NCBI RefSeq assembly: GCF_007489285.1
Contig: NZ_VLIY01000007.1
Span: 182,276 to 246,275 of the forward strand
Length of the DNA stretch: 64,000 nt
Source: Skermania sp. ID1734
GTDB lineage: Bacteria; Actinomycetota; Actinomycetes; Mycobacteriales; Mycobacteriaceae
Direction: 5' to 3'
Made by a program: the position numbers and the translations under genes. The notes under the pieces were generated by a model. It did no database searches and had not been told where the DNA came from. It worked only from the letters and a program-made list of their open reading frames with translations. Below, in pieces: positions 37,517 to 45,990 of this stretch; position 1 is the stretch's first letter, and each line of letters opens with the position of its first letter.

Positions 37517-37564
37517 TTGACCGTGGGCGCGGCAAGGGCGTATAAAAGCAACTACAGATGCTTT
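37517..37564 (+). promoter_or_regulatory. Promoter with overlapping TetR-type inverted repeat
   Basis: TTGACC at 37517-37522 and TATAAA at 37541-37546 are separated by 18 bases. The inverted repeat AAAGCA (37545-37550) and TGCTTT (37559-37564) with an 8-base centre starts within the -10 and covers the expected transcription start, a good position for repression. Confidence 0.65.
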
Positions 37565-37625
37565 AATGAGTGGTTCCACCACCACCTCACCTGCGTGCGA
37601 ACCCAATCGAACTGAGGACATATTC

Positions 37626-38360
37626 GTGTCGAACGAGAACTTGGCCATCGCTGCCGTGATCAATGGTCGCGCGGTGTCGCGCGACGAGGTGTTCGCGTGG
37701 GAGGCCAAGCGTATTCCCAAGGCTGCCCGCAAAATTGGTCTCGCTGTCCCTAGGGGTGATCTTGCCCGGCACAAGGCCGCGTTCACCGACAGCAAGCTCG
37801 CGCTGGGCGCCGACGAGATCCGTCGCCGGCTGTCCCGCGACATTCGCGTTTCCGACGTCGTTGCCCGCGCGACGACGCGGCTGTCATTCGGGCGCCGCGC
37901 TACGAGCGTGTGCGACCTGCATGTCACCGGCGGGAGCGCCAAGGAGTTCGTCGACTGGTTCACCGACACCGGGCGAGACGACTACGCCCGCAGCATGATA
38001 GCCGCGCATCCCGACCACTTTCTCATCGACACCGCCCCGGACGGACGACAGGAAGTAATCGAGACCACGGGCGGTAGCCCGCTGGCCACAAGGTTCTTCG
38101 TCGACTACGACGACACTTCGCCGCTGGTGACGCCGCGCGATACGGCGTTTCCCATCGATGCCGCTGGTGTGGCCCGCGCCGACGGTGGTTTGGCCATTGG
38201 TGGCGTTCGCCACGAATTCCGTGATGAGCCAAATGGTTTCCATGCCCGCCTGTGCGTCGAGTTCCCGCTGCTGACCGCACCGAACATGATCGCCGCGCAC
38301 CGTTGGCACCTGGCCTGCGAGTTCAGTAACTGGATCGAGGCGGCGTTCGCCGAGCAGTGA
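37626..38360 (+). CDS. Hypothetical mycobacterial protein under TetR control
   Basis: A 244-residue soluble protein that I do not assign to a family. It begins with AIAAVINGRAVSRDEVFAWE and has a central region with GSAKEFVDWFTDTGRDDYAR, which resembles a short helical helper domain, then FLIDTAPDGRQEVIETTGG and the ending HRWHLACEFSNWIEAAFAE. The ending recalls lipid- or steroid-related unknown proteins. The GTG at 37626 follows GAGGA at good spacing and leaves a leader of about 70 bases after the promoter. The ATG at 37566 would place the start almost on the transcription start. Confidence 0.72.
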   Translation: MSNENLAIAAVINGRAVSRDEVFAWEAKRIPKAARKIGLAVPRGDLARHKAAFTDSKLALGADEIRRRLSRDIRVSDVVARATTRLSFGRRATSVCDLHVTGGSAKEFVDWFTDTGRDDYARSMIAAHPDHFLIDTAPDGRQEVIETTGGSPLATRFFVDYDDTSPLVTPRDTAFPIDAAGVARADGGLAIGGVRHEFRDEPNGFHARLCVEFPLLTAPNMIAAHRWHLACEFSNWIEAAFAEQ

Positions 38361-38530
38361 CAGCCGTCGGTCAGGCCTCGGCCAAGCGGTGAAAAGCCAC
38401 CAAAGAGAACGATATTGGGCAATCCGACGATATTGCGCAATTGCCGCGGGCTCGCCGATTGCCCTGCCCGCCGCCGATGCGCCGAGGTAATCTCGGCCGT
38501 CCAAGATCAACACTCGCCGACGGGGGACCG

Positions 38531-38872
38531 ATGATTCGTACCGCTACTGCCGCCACGCTGATCGCAGCGTCCGTCGCGATGGGCGGCGCGGGGATAGCCG
38601 AAGCTGCGACGCCAGTGGACAACCCGCTCGGTCCTGCACCAGGTTTCCTGGCTGGGACCGCGGCCGGCGCTACCGGCGGTGCGGCCGTGGGTGCCGGCAT
38701 CGGTACCGCCGTTGGCATCGTGGGCGGGTGCATCGTCGGCGGCGTGATTCTGCCGGTTATCGGGTGCGTGCCTGGAGCTATCGCCGGAGGTGTCGGCGGG
38801 GGAATCAGTGGTGCGTCCCTCGGCGGAATCGTCGGCGGTGGGACGGGAGCAGCGATCGGCTACGGCCGCTGA
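38531..38872 (+). CDS. Small exported glycine-rich protein
   Basis: A 113-residue protein with signal peptide MIRTATAATLIAASVAMGGA-GIAEA. The mature part is almost entirely Gly/Ala/Ile/Val with GxxxG repeats (GATGGAAVGAGIGTAVGIVG, GGVGGGISGASLGGIVGGGT), a glycine-zipper pattern expected to insert in or associate with membrane or envelope. Two Cys (GGCIVGG and IGCVPG) may form a disulfide. I do not recognise the family. The ATG at 38531 is the only start giving a proper signal peptide. Confidence 0.78.
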   Translation: MIRTATAATLIAASVAMGGAGIAEAATPVDNPLGPAPGFLAGTAAGATGGAAVGAGIGTAVGIVGGCIVGGVILPVIGCVPGAIAGGVGGGISGASLGGIVGGGTGAAIGYGR

Positions 38873-38938
38873 GCCACCCGAGGTCGTTCATCGGCAGTCC
38901 CCCCGTTGGTTGCTGTGCGCCGCAGTACCCACATCCCA

Positions 38939-38968
38939 GCGGTCAAACCGCACCCTCAAATTTTTTTT
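38939..38968 (+). terminator. Possible intrinsic terminator
   Basis: The hairpin GCGGT-CAA-ACCGC (38939-38951) is followed nine bases later by eight T residues (38961-38968). T-runs of this length are rare in this GC-rich DNA. It lies 66 bp after the glycine-rich gene. The gap between stem and T-run is larger than usual. Confidence 0.4.
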
Positions 38969-39063
38969 CCGCGCTATGCCGCTCCCCGAACCTTTGCCTT
39001 CTTCACCGGACTAAGCAGGCGACATGGAAACAACTACCAAGATCAACTACGGAGGCCTAGGCT

Positions 39064-39924
39064 TTGAGTATGTCCGATTCGTCTGAACGTCTGACGACGT
39101 TGGCTCGGTCCGCTGCAGCGTTACTGAACGAAACCGGGATGGCGTGGGGTGAATCGGTGGCCACAGGTAACCAATTGACTTTGGAAGGTGCGCTGATTCA
39201 GGCCGCGACATCGCTCGGCGACGCGTTCGTCGTTGAGCGCGAGTTCTTTCGTCGTGCGGCGTTGGATACGGCTGAACTCGGGACGCGTGTTCTTCCGGAT
39301 GCTTTCGTACCCGGCGCTGAACGGGCATATGTCGACTACTTGGCCGGACTCGATATCACCGATGACCATCTGCTCGACCATTTTGGCCCGAAATGGCAGC
39401 GCGTACTTGAACTCAACGTTGAAATCACATCGATCCCATTCATCGATTTGTCCAAGCAGGCCCGCCCATTCGCCCCGGTGAAAACCGTCGCGAGAAATAC
39501 CGCGTGGGCCGCATTGCGCGACCATGCCCAGGCAATCGGCGTTTATAAACTGTGGCTTGATGCTCAAGAACTCGCATCAGTGTATGCCCAGCGATTCCTC
39601 AGTGACCCGAAACGTCCGCATCTCTCTGACAATTTGGCCGAAGAAAGTGCTGGCTGGTCATCAGCAGAAACAATTGCTCGAGACGCCCTCGCCTCGGTCT
39701 CGCTCCCGGACGCCGTACCCGAACTCGCTGGCGAGCTCGAGCGCCTGCTGGCACCGTGGCTGGCCATTCGTAGTCTCGCAGGCGATGACCTTACTAGGGC
39801 CGCAGAAGCACATCACCGCAATTCGGAACTCGCGAGCGGGCCGGCCCCCGACGACTACATACCCGAGATCGATGATTACGACCTGAGTCTCGAAGACCCG
39901 GTCATAGACGATGACCTGCCCTGA
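39064..39924 (+). CDS. Hypothetical acidic protein
   Basis: A 286-residue soluble, mainly helical protein. I recognise no family. It contains WGESVATGNQLTLEGALIQA, LVxREFFRRAALDTAEL-like helices and an acidic tail ending in ISLEDPVIDDDLP-like residues (seen: LSLEDPVIDDDLP). GGAGG eight bases before the TTG at 39064 fixes the start; the ATG at 39070 is further than normal. It lies upstream of the LGFP-DNase region in convergent orientation, and its function in that locus is unknown. The 280 bp after its stop hold no gene I can support. Confidence 0.68.
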   Translation: MSMSDSSERLTTLARSAAALLNETGMAWGESVATGNQLTLEGALIQAATSLGDAFVVEREFFRRAALDTAELGTRVLPDAFVPGAERAYVDYLAGLDITDDHLLDHFGPKWQRVLELNVEITSIPFIDLSKQARPFAPVKTVARNTAWAALRDHAQAIGVYKLWLDAQELASVYAQRFLSDPKRPHLSDNLAEESAGWSSAETIARDALASVSLPDAVPELAGELERLLAPWLAIRSLAGDDLTRAAEAHHRNSELASGPAPDDYIPEIDDYDLSLEDPVIDDDLP

Positions 39925-40204
39925 ATCGAAAAGACAGACCGCTAAATCAAACGTCCGTCAGCGATCTCGGACGGCGGATTTGTATCTACTCGTCTCAGAG
40001 CCATATCACCATGGACGACCATCATTCGGAACTCGGCCGGTTGATTAGTCCCCAATGATCCTTCCGGGGAAAATATGCCGAGAATTGTCTATTAACTGTC
40101 CCGACAGGTGTTCTCCGCCAGCAATTCGCGGCCTGCCATCGGCTGTTAGGCGAGCGAATCTAGCGAGAAGCCCAGCGTTCACCCACATCACGTTGCGGCG
40201 GTGA

Positions 40205-40537
40205 TTAGCGTGGTGGATTCTGCGACCCGCTGTTTGGTGAGGGCTCGATTCCGCCATGTGTAACGGGTCCGGATCCGGGCATTGGTCCGAATTCTGGGAC
40301 GATGCCGCTCTGAGAATCGTGCCGGAAGTCTTCGGGATTTTGTGGTGTGCCATCTTCGATGGTCGGCTCTTCCACGCTCGGGTCGTAGTCCTCGGAAGGC
40401 TTGGGGACTGGTTGTTGTGTCATCGACTTTTCGTCCTTAACCGGCGTGTTCACGTCGTCGTGGTGGGTGCAGCCTGCGACGAGGAAGACCGCGATGGCAG
40501 ATGCGGCCGTCCAGTTGACGAGTGAAGCGGTCTTCAT
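40205..40537 (-). CDS. Small lipoprotein next to the LGFP-DNase gene
   Basis: A 110-residue lipoprotein: the signal peptide ends in the lipobox LVAGC (Cys at residue 23), and the mature part is polar, Pro/Glu/Asp-rich and probably disordered. Residues 56-75, EEPTIEDGTP to DFRHDS, share an ungapped motif with residues 416-435 of the LGFP-DNase and residues 61-80 of the protein at 17744-18070. It starts 54 bp after the DNase stop on the same strand. It could be a cognate inhibitor, anchor or unrelated; nothing in it resembles the NucA inhibitor Nin. Confidence 0.8.
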   Translation of the reverse strand: MKTASLVNWTAASAIAVFLVAGCTHHDDVNTPVKDEKSMTQQPVPKPSEDYDPSVEEPTIEDGTPQNPEDFRHDSQSGIVPEFGPMPGSGPVTHGGIEPSPNSGSQNPPR

Positions 40538-40559
40538 TTGCAGTCTCTTTTGAATTCCG

Positions 40560-40576
40560 TTAGGCAGTGTGCCTAA
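40560..40576 (-). promoter_or_regulatory. Perfect small hairpin between LGFP-DNase and lipoprotein genes
   Basis: TTAGGCA-GTG-TGCCTAA forms a 7-bp perfect stem with a 3-base loop. It lies 16 bp after the DNase stop and 22 bp before the lipoprotein start in the transcript. It could be a processing or attenuation hairpin or an operator. No U-tract follows, so a strong terminator is unlikely. Confidence 0.45.
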
Positions 40577-40591
40577 AGTTTACCGTTTCGA

Positions 40592-43057
40592 TCATGGGGG
40601 CGGGGGAAGCGCTCCTCCGGTTGCGGCCACATAAAACGCGTCGCCTCCGATGACCCGGCCGAATCCGTAAAATCTACCGAGGTAACTGCCGGCAAGACTG
40701 TTCTGACCAGCATCGATCATGCAGACGCTGTACCCGGTCGATGCCGTGCTGGTCCCCAGGTCTGGAACGTGGCAATTGGGGTTGAAGGTCCGCCCTGGGC
40801 CACCGCTGGCTGCGCCCTCTTTTGTGGATGCGAACGGATATTCGTCGCAGCTACGTCCGGAGACTTGCCTGGGACCGGAAATGCTCGCGGTGCGAGGACA
40901 TGCCGTCAGCCTGTTGTTGTTTCTCGCGCCGACATCAGATTCGCGGTGAAGGGGACGCGAGAGACTCGCTCCAGGGAGTCCGGATCCTGTGGCGGACTGG
41001 ATATGTCCCACCGCCTGCGGGAAACGCCCACCGTCGCTATTGCCTCGATAATCTAGGCCGGGAACGAATTTCGGCAGCACACAGCCTTGCACATATCCCT
41101 GCCGGTTCTTCATCGTCTTGTCGCACCGCAGGTCACCGTCGATGGTCACATACTCGTAAGGCGACGGGATGAATGGCGCGATATTGCTGAAGTCAAAGCG
41201 CAGTTCGGTAGTACGGTAATCAACCGCCCCATCGTCGAGTAGTTGCTCGTTCCAAGTAACCGTGATGGCCATGGTCGTGTTCGGCGATACGGTGGAACCC
41301 GACGTGAACCCGCTAACCGAATAGCGTGACTGGTCCGCGGAGCCTTCATAACTGAGCTGATAATTGAGCTTCGGCACGCCGATCTCTTGATACGGCGCCC
41401 CGAACTCGAAGCGGTATTCCTGGATGATCTTTCCGCTCCTGTGCGAGGTCAGGACACCTGTCCGCAGATTGAAAGGCAGTTTTCCAACGACCTCCACTGC
41501 TTGGGTTACAGGATCTTTACGTCGCACGGTCATGGCGAATGTCGAAAGCGAGCACGCCTGCTTTCTGTTGCCGCGGAGGCGACCATCGTTGGGAATGGTG
41601 AAGCACTCGCTGGGCAGGGCGTAGGTGGGCGGATCTGAGCTGGCCAGGTTCGGGTCCTCTGGGTCCACACATGACTGGTTAACACAGGGATCAGACCTCT
41701 TGACCACGTTCCCAACAAGTTCCGGTGCCCGAGAAGTGTCCTTGCCGACGTTCGCATCCGCGGCAAAATCGGCGGGCGACGTTGGGGATCCGTCGTCGAC
41801 AGTCGGGTTGATATCACCATCATCGACGATCGCCGCCGACGGATTGGTTGGCCAACCCAATACGGCGAACTCGAAGTTCTGGCGAACTTCGATCCCGCCC
41901 GCCGATGTTTGGTCTGCGATGGGGTATCCGTAACTCCCGCGTTCGTATCCTGACGCTGCCCACCGGTCTAAAATGCCGCCGGAGACAGGATGTGCACCTG
42001 TCCACGGTGCCCAGTAGATAACTCCGTGTTCGAAGCGGTTCATACGGCCTTGACCGTCGGGCAGCTTGATCTCGTCACTCATCGGGTAGCCGAGAAACCC
42101 TTGCTCCCAGCCGGTTTGACCCCATTTGTCGCGGATCGACCCGGTGACGTAGTAGGCCTCGTTGAGCTTCCAGTAGATGGTGCCACCTTGAAAGACCTGG
42201 CGACGCCCGATTGGTGCCACCGGATCTGGGTTGACGATTTCGTCGGTCGTCGGGTAGCCGAGAACACCGGCTTCCCAGCCGTTGCGCTGCCAGCACGCGA
42301 AGAAGTGGTTGACCACCGGGTGCGCGCCGCTGGACGCCGACCAGTAAATGGGCCCGTTTTGAAATGTATTTCTCCGCCCAAACCCATCGGGGTTGACCAG
42401 CTCATTGCTGGTCGGCCACAGCAGAAAACTGTTCGGTCCGCCGAGCGAGTTGTACTTGTCCTTGATCGCTCCGCACACCTCATATGGCGAGGGCCAGTAC
42501 ACCTGGCATCCGGGCGCAACCATCGGCGACATCATCCCGCTCTGCGGTTGCAGCGCAGCTTCCATGGTTTCGGCCTTGTCGGCGTCAGCCTTGCTGAACC
42601 CGCCGGGCACCTTCTCGCGATCCGAGCGCATCTGTCCCGGAACGACTTTCGACTTCGGGTTCTGTGTGGGTGCCCATTTACCACCCGGCACCCCGACTGG
42701 ATTCGAGGTAGTCGGTGCCGGCATGGCGGTCGTCGGCGAAGGCTCGGTCGTCGTCGATTTCGTCGCAGGCCCGTTTCGTCGAGGTACGGACGGCGGCGGC
42801 GTCGACGGGGTTGTGCCGATCGGAGCGGATGGTGTCGTCGAGCTGGATGTGGAATTCGAAGGAGTACTCGCCGGGCTCGGCGCTGTCGTGGTTGTAGTGA
42901 CCGGCGTCGTCGGGGTCGAAGTGCTCGGTGAATCCGATTCTGGAGCGGCGTAGGCGACTGCCCCGTATCCGCTGGCGATGCCACCGACGAGGGCGGCAAT
43001 GGCTATCCATCGAGCGGTTCGACGATGTCGCGGCAATCGGAAATTAGCTGTGATCAT
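40592..43057 (-). CDS. Exported LGFP-repeat protein with C-terminal NucA/NucB-type DNase domain
   Basis: An 821-residue predicted envelope or secreted protein. Residues 1-37 are a signal peptide (ending AVAYA). About 39-125 is a Thr/Ser/Pro linker. Four LGFP-type repeats span about 185-405 (LGGPNSFLLWPTSNE, GVLGYPTTDE, GFLGYPMSDE, GSYGYPIADQ), a repeat known for binding the mycolyl-arabinogalactan-peptidoglycan envelope. A linker with the shared motif is at 416-435, then a beta-rich unknown domain at about 480-670. The C-terminus has CDEYPFASTKEGA (737-749) and NSLAGSYLGRFYGFGRVIGG to DAFYV (786-810), the hallmark blocks of NucA/NucB extracellular nucleases. DNA cleavage outside the cell, as toxin or nutrient/eDNA nuclease, is inferred. 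Confidence 0.85.
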   Translation of the reverse strand: MITANFRLPRHRRTARWIAIAALVGGIASGYGAVAYAAPESDSPSTSTPTTPVTTTTTAPSPASTPSNSTSSSTTPSAPIGTTPSTPPPSVPRRNGPATKSTTTEPSPTTAMPAPTTSNPVGVPGGKWAPTQNPKSKVVPGQMRSDREKVPGGFSKADADKAETMEAALQPQSGMMSPMVAPGCQVYWPSPYEVCGAIKDKYNSLGGPNSFLLWPTSNELVNPDGFGRRNTFQNGPIYWSASSGAHPVVNHFFACWQRNGWEAGVLGYPTTDEIVNPDPVAPIGRRQVFQGGTIYWKLNEAYYVTGSIRDKWGQTGWEQGFLGYPMSDEIKLPDGQGRMNRFEHGVIYWAPWTGAHPVSGGILDRWAASGYERGSYGYPIADQTSAGGIEVRQNFEFAVLGWPTNPSAAIVDDGDINPTVDDGSPTSPADFAADANVGKDTSRAPELVGNVVKRSDPCVNQSCVDPEDPNLASSDPPTYALPSECFTIPNDGRLRGNRKQACSLSTFAMTVRRKDPVTQAVEVVGKLPFNLRTGVLTSHRSGKIIQEYRFEFGAPYQEIGVPKLNYQLSYEGSADQSRYSVSGFTSGSTVSPNTTMAITVTWNEQLLDDGAVDYRTTELRFDFSNIAPFIPSPYEYVTIDGDLRCDKTMKNRQGYVQGCVLPKFVPGLDYRGNSDGGRFPQAVGHIQSATGSGLPGASLSRPLHRESDVGARNNNRLTACPRTASISGPRQVSGRSCDEYPFASTKEGAASGGPGRTFNPNCHVPDLGTSTASTGYSVCMIDAGQNSLAGSYLGRFYGFGRVIGGDAFYVAATGGALPPPP

Positions 43058-43280
43058 GATCCCCCGAACCCCCGTAGGCGGTCGTTGCTTAGCAAAGCTC
43101 TCTAAAGCCGTTCTTTGCCTATCTTTTGCGAACGCAACGGAACATTACAACCGCATCAGCTATCACTTTGGTAACAGAGGTGTCGGCGTGAAGACTTGAC
43201 CTTTTGACCAAGGAGAGCGTTTTACAGTGCATGAACCCGCTCGAAGTCACACGCTTCGACCCTTCGAAGTCCACCCCACC

Positions 43281-43309
43281 TCGAGACCGGTGTGGCCAAC
43301 CGGTCTCGA
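43281..43309. repeat. 29-bp hairpin near the recombinase gene end
   Basis: TCGAGACCGGT (43281-43291) and ACCGGTCTCGA (43299-43309) are exact 11-base inverses around GTGGCCA. It lies between the start region of the LGFP-DNase gene and the 3' end of the large recombinase gene. No T-run follows. It may be a recombinase-binding site, an element end or a terminator. Confidence 0.5.
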
Positions 43310-43352
43310 CAAACTCAGTCGGCGTCGGTGCCCATGAGAAGCAGCTTGGTGC

Positions 43353-45746
43353 TTACGGACGTGTCGTTGGGAGCCCGAGCGGGGTCAGTCGCCGGCGTTC
43401 GGCGCGGTCAAGCGCGGCCAGCTTTGCGGCGGCGGCGTCGAGGCTTATTTGGAGGCCTTGAATTTCGCCGAACCAGCCGTTGGCTCGGGCTTCGTCGATG
43501 CGGTCGCGGAGGTTCTGGATGATCGCGCCAAGCCTGGGTCGGGCGCGGGGGTCCACCCGCAACATTGGGCACCGGATGCATGCATGCTCATGATTACAGG
43601 GGGTGGCGTAGGGGCGCCCGCAGGCGCCGAGTTCGAGCTTGCGGGTCTGGAAATGCTGCTGGAACTCAGCCCATTCGGCGTCGGTGGGTTCGCGGTATTC
43701 CTCGGCTGGGCGCACGGCTCGACGCTTGTCGAGGAAGGCACGGTAGGAGCGGATGAGGTCGTCGTCGAACACCGCGGTATAGCCCTGGGTTGTGACGAGG
43801 CGGTGGTGACCGAGGATCTTAGCGGCGATGTGGATCGGCAGCCCGCCGGTAACCATCTCGGTGGCGAACATCCGCCGGAAGTCATGCGCGGTGGCCGTGA
43901 TGGATTCACCGGCGGCATCGCGGATGCCGGCTCGCCCCCAGGCTTGGGCGAGCAGCTTGTTGACCATTCCGGCGTTGATGACCCACGAGCGGTAGTCGCG
44001 AGTGCGTTGGAACAGGTGCGGCAGTGGTGGTCCCCATACCCGTTCGTGCGCGTCATGGCGGGGCACGAGTGAGATCGCGCCGCCGCCGATGGCGCGTAAC
44101 CGGCTCACGACGCTGGCGAGGACGCCAGCGAGTTCGGGGGTGACGACAAGCAACCTTTCTTCGTTGGTCTTGGAAGGCACAATCTGGAGCAAGGGGATGA
44201 CCTCGCCGGTATCGGGCAGTCGGTGGCTCACCAGGGCGAGTTGGGTGAGTTCGAGCAGCTCCTCGACGCGGACGCCAGTGTGTCGAAGCGTCTCGATGAT
44301 CGCCCACGCCCAGAACGCTTCGTCCTCGAGATAGGTGACGTCGACTCGCTCACCGGAGGTGACAACTTCAACGGTGACCGGGTTCTCTGCTGTCCTGCGG
44401 ACCGGGCCAATTTCTTCGGTGCCGTAGGGAAGTCGCCGGTAGCGGACGCCGTCGTGCAGAAAGATCTCGTCGGGTTCAGCGGACTGTCCGGCGGCCAACA
44501 GCTCGGTCTGTTGATGCAGGTGGTCTTCTGCTGAGTCGACCAAGCGCATCAGATGCGGCAGGCGGTCGCGGACACGCTGATGCATCCGTGCCGTCACCCG
44601 CCGCTTGTTCTTCATGTAGCCCGCGGTGTCGCTGCGCCGCACCGGGCAGGGCACCGCCCACGGAGCCCACGTCGGATCCTCGAGCGCCCAGGCTGCAATG
44701 TCGAGGTAGAACGCTCGAATCGACACGAAGTTGTTCAACGCCGACAGCCTCTCGCGCACGGTGCCGTCGCGGTGCACGACCGCGCTTGCCCGCTGCCGCC
44801 AGGCTTCCGCGACGTCCTCGGACAGGTGCAGTGAGTCGATGCCAGGGTTGTGGGCTTCGAGATCGGCCCAGAACGCGGCGAGGATATGCGCCTGGTTGGA
44901 CAGCGTGCTGTAGTCCAGTGCAGGGCGACGTTTTTCCATGTAGCGCACGATCACGTCGCGAACGGGCTGGCAGTGCAGGTTGTGTGAGTCGACGATTTCT
45001 GCGGTCGAGAGCTGTCCGCGGAGCCGCATCGTGTGGAACGGTGCATCCGGAATCTGTGAGATGCCCCGCGCGAGGTCCCAGCCGATGCTGATGCCGCCTC
45101 GGGTTTGCCCGCCGGGCCGGCCGGTCGCGTGGCGCAGGTTCATGAAGTCGTCGAAGGTCAGTGCATCGAGGTCACGTCCGCTGTGCAGCACAAGCGTCGT
45201 GAGGGTGTTGATCGCCTGGACTCGCTGGAACTTTCGAAGCTCCAACTCGCGGGCTTTCTGCTCGACTTGCGCGAACAAATCCGATCGGAAGGTGGCGCGG
45301 GCCTTGGTGTAGAGGTTCTTCGATTGCAGGGTCCGCAGAAACCGGTGGCTGGGCAGGATGAACCGCACCAGCATGAGACATAAGAGTGCGTCGAGGAAGA
45401 CTACGCGTTTCCTCTCCAACGATCGATGATCGTCTACGCTGATTTTGCCGATCCAATCTGTGGTGTCCTTCGGGTTCGCGGCCTCCCAGCGTTGCTGCCA
45501 ACCGTCGCCGGGTTGGGCGGCCAGCCAGTCGAGGATCCTGCGAGCGGCAGTCATGACGGGACGTTGCTGACGCGGTGATCGATCGGCCATCTCGGGTGAC
45601 GTCAGCAGTGTGGTTAGAACCTGCTCGGCGGACATGAGATCGAGGGGACCGCCGACGCCGCCACGTGCACCCCAGATGGTGCGCTGTTCCTCGGTGGCGT
45701 GCCAGATCGCCGCCCGCTTGACCGGGGTCGGTGTCGGCGCCCTCAT
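43353..45746 (-). CDS. Large tyrosine recombinase (site-specific integrase)
   Basis: A 797-residue tyrosine recombinase. The catalytic core lies at about residues 480-680: Arg-I in ETLRHTGVRVEELLELTQLA, HxxR in TATAHDFRRMFATEM, the second His in AAKILGHHRLVTTQG, and the Tyr nucleophile in GYTAVFDDDL. A Cys-rich finger-like stretch follows (CGRPYATPCNHEHACIRCP). The long N-terminus of about 450 residues is typical of the big recombinases that work in multi-recombinase elements. Its ATG overlaps the stop of a truncated recombinase (ATGA), so it was once the second or third gene of such an operon. It looks intact. Confidence 0.92.
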   Translation of the reverse strand: MRAPTPTPVKRAAIWHATEEQRTIWGARGGVGGPLDLMSAEQVLTTLLTSPEMADRSPRQQRPVMTAARRILDWLAAQPGDGWQQRWEAANPKDTTDWIGKISVDDHRSLERKRVVFLDALLCLMLVRFILPSHRFLRTLQSKNLYTKARATFRSDLFAQVEQKARELELRKFQRVQAINTLTTLVLHSGRDLDALTFDDFMNLRHATGRPGGQTRGGISIGWDLARGISQIPDAPFHTMRLRGQLSTAEIVDSHNLHCQPVRDVIVRYMEKRRPALDYSTLSNQAHILAAFWADLEAHNPGIDSLHLSEDVAEAWRQRASAVVHRDGTVRERLSALNNFVSIRAFYLDIAAWALEDPTWAPWAVPCPVRRSDTAGYMKNKRRVTARMHQRVRDRLPHLMRLVDSAEDHLHQQTELLAAGQSAEPDEIFLHDGVRYRRLPYGTEEIGPVRRTAENPVTVEVVTSGERVDVTYLEDEAFWAWAIIETLRHTGVRVEELLELTQLALVSHRLPDTGEVIPLLQIVPSKTNEERLLVVTPELAGVLASVVSRLRAIGGGAISLVPRHDAHERVWGPPLPHLFQRTRDYRSWVINAGMVNKLLAQAWGRAGIRDAAGESITATAHDFRRMFATEMVTGGLPIHIAAKILGHHRLVTTQGYTAVFDDDLIRSYRAFLDKRRAVRPAEEYREPTDAEWAEFQQHFQTRKLELGACGRPYATPCNHEHACIRCPMLRVDPRARPRLGAIIQNLRDRIDEARANGWFGEIQGLQISLDAAAAKLAALDRAERRRLTPLGLPTTRP

Positions 45747-45990
45747 TGCTCTCGACCGCCAAGCAGGACAGCGAGGTGAGCAGGGTCGTAGCTTGTTGTC
45801 GGTGGCTCGGCTGGTGTCGTCGTCCGTCGCTGGTCGAGATGCGCGACCACGCGCCTGGCGACCTCGGTGTCCTCCTCGAACAGGTACACCGAGGCGGTCG
45901 TATCGATGTCGGCGTGACCGAGGATGTCAACGGCCAAATTGTTGTCCCCGTTTGTGGCCAAGCAGAAGTCCCCGGGCGATGCCCGGCTTG
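45743..45990 (-). pseudogene. C-terminal remnant of a second tyrosine recombinase
   Basis: The frame ending at 45743 contains LAVDILGHADIDTTASVYLF, the box II/Tyr end of a tyrosine recombinase, then RRVVAHLDQRRTTTPAEPP. Upstream the sequence GIARGLLL lies in a neighbouring frame, suggesting a frameshift near 45965, and nothing recombinase-like remains beyond about 46000. The stop overlaps the next recombinase start by four bases. The 5' part seems deleted or replaced by the orphan LGFP region. Confidence 0.65.

Noticed and set aside
39024..39086. 20-residue open frame starting METTTKINYGG before the gene at 39064
   Set aside because: It overlaps the ribosome site and start of the next gene in another frame and has no own ribosome site.
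39950..39985. Hairpin CGTCCG/CGGACG after the gene at 39064 as terminator
   Set aside because: Only a 6-bp stem with a 10-base loop and no T-run; could be chance.
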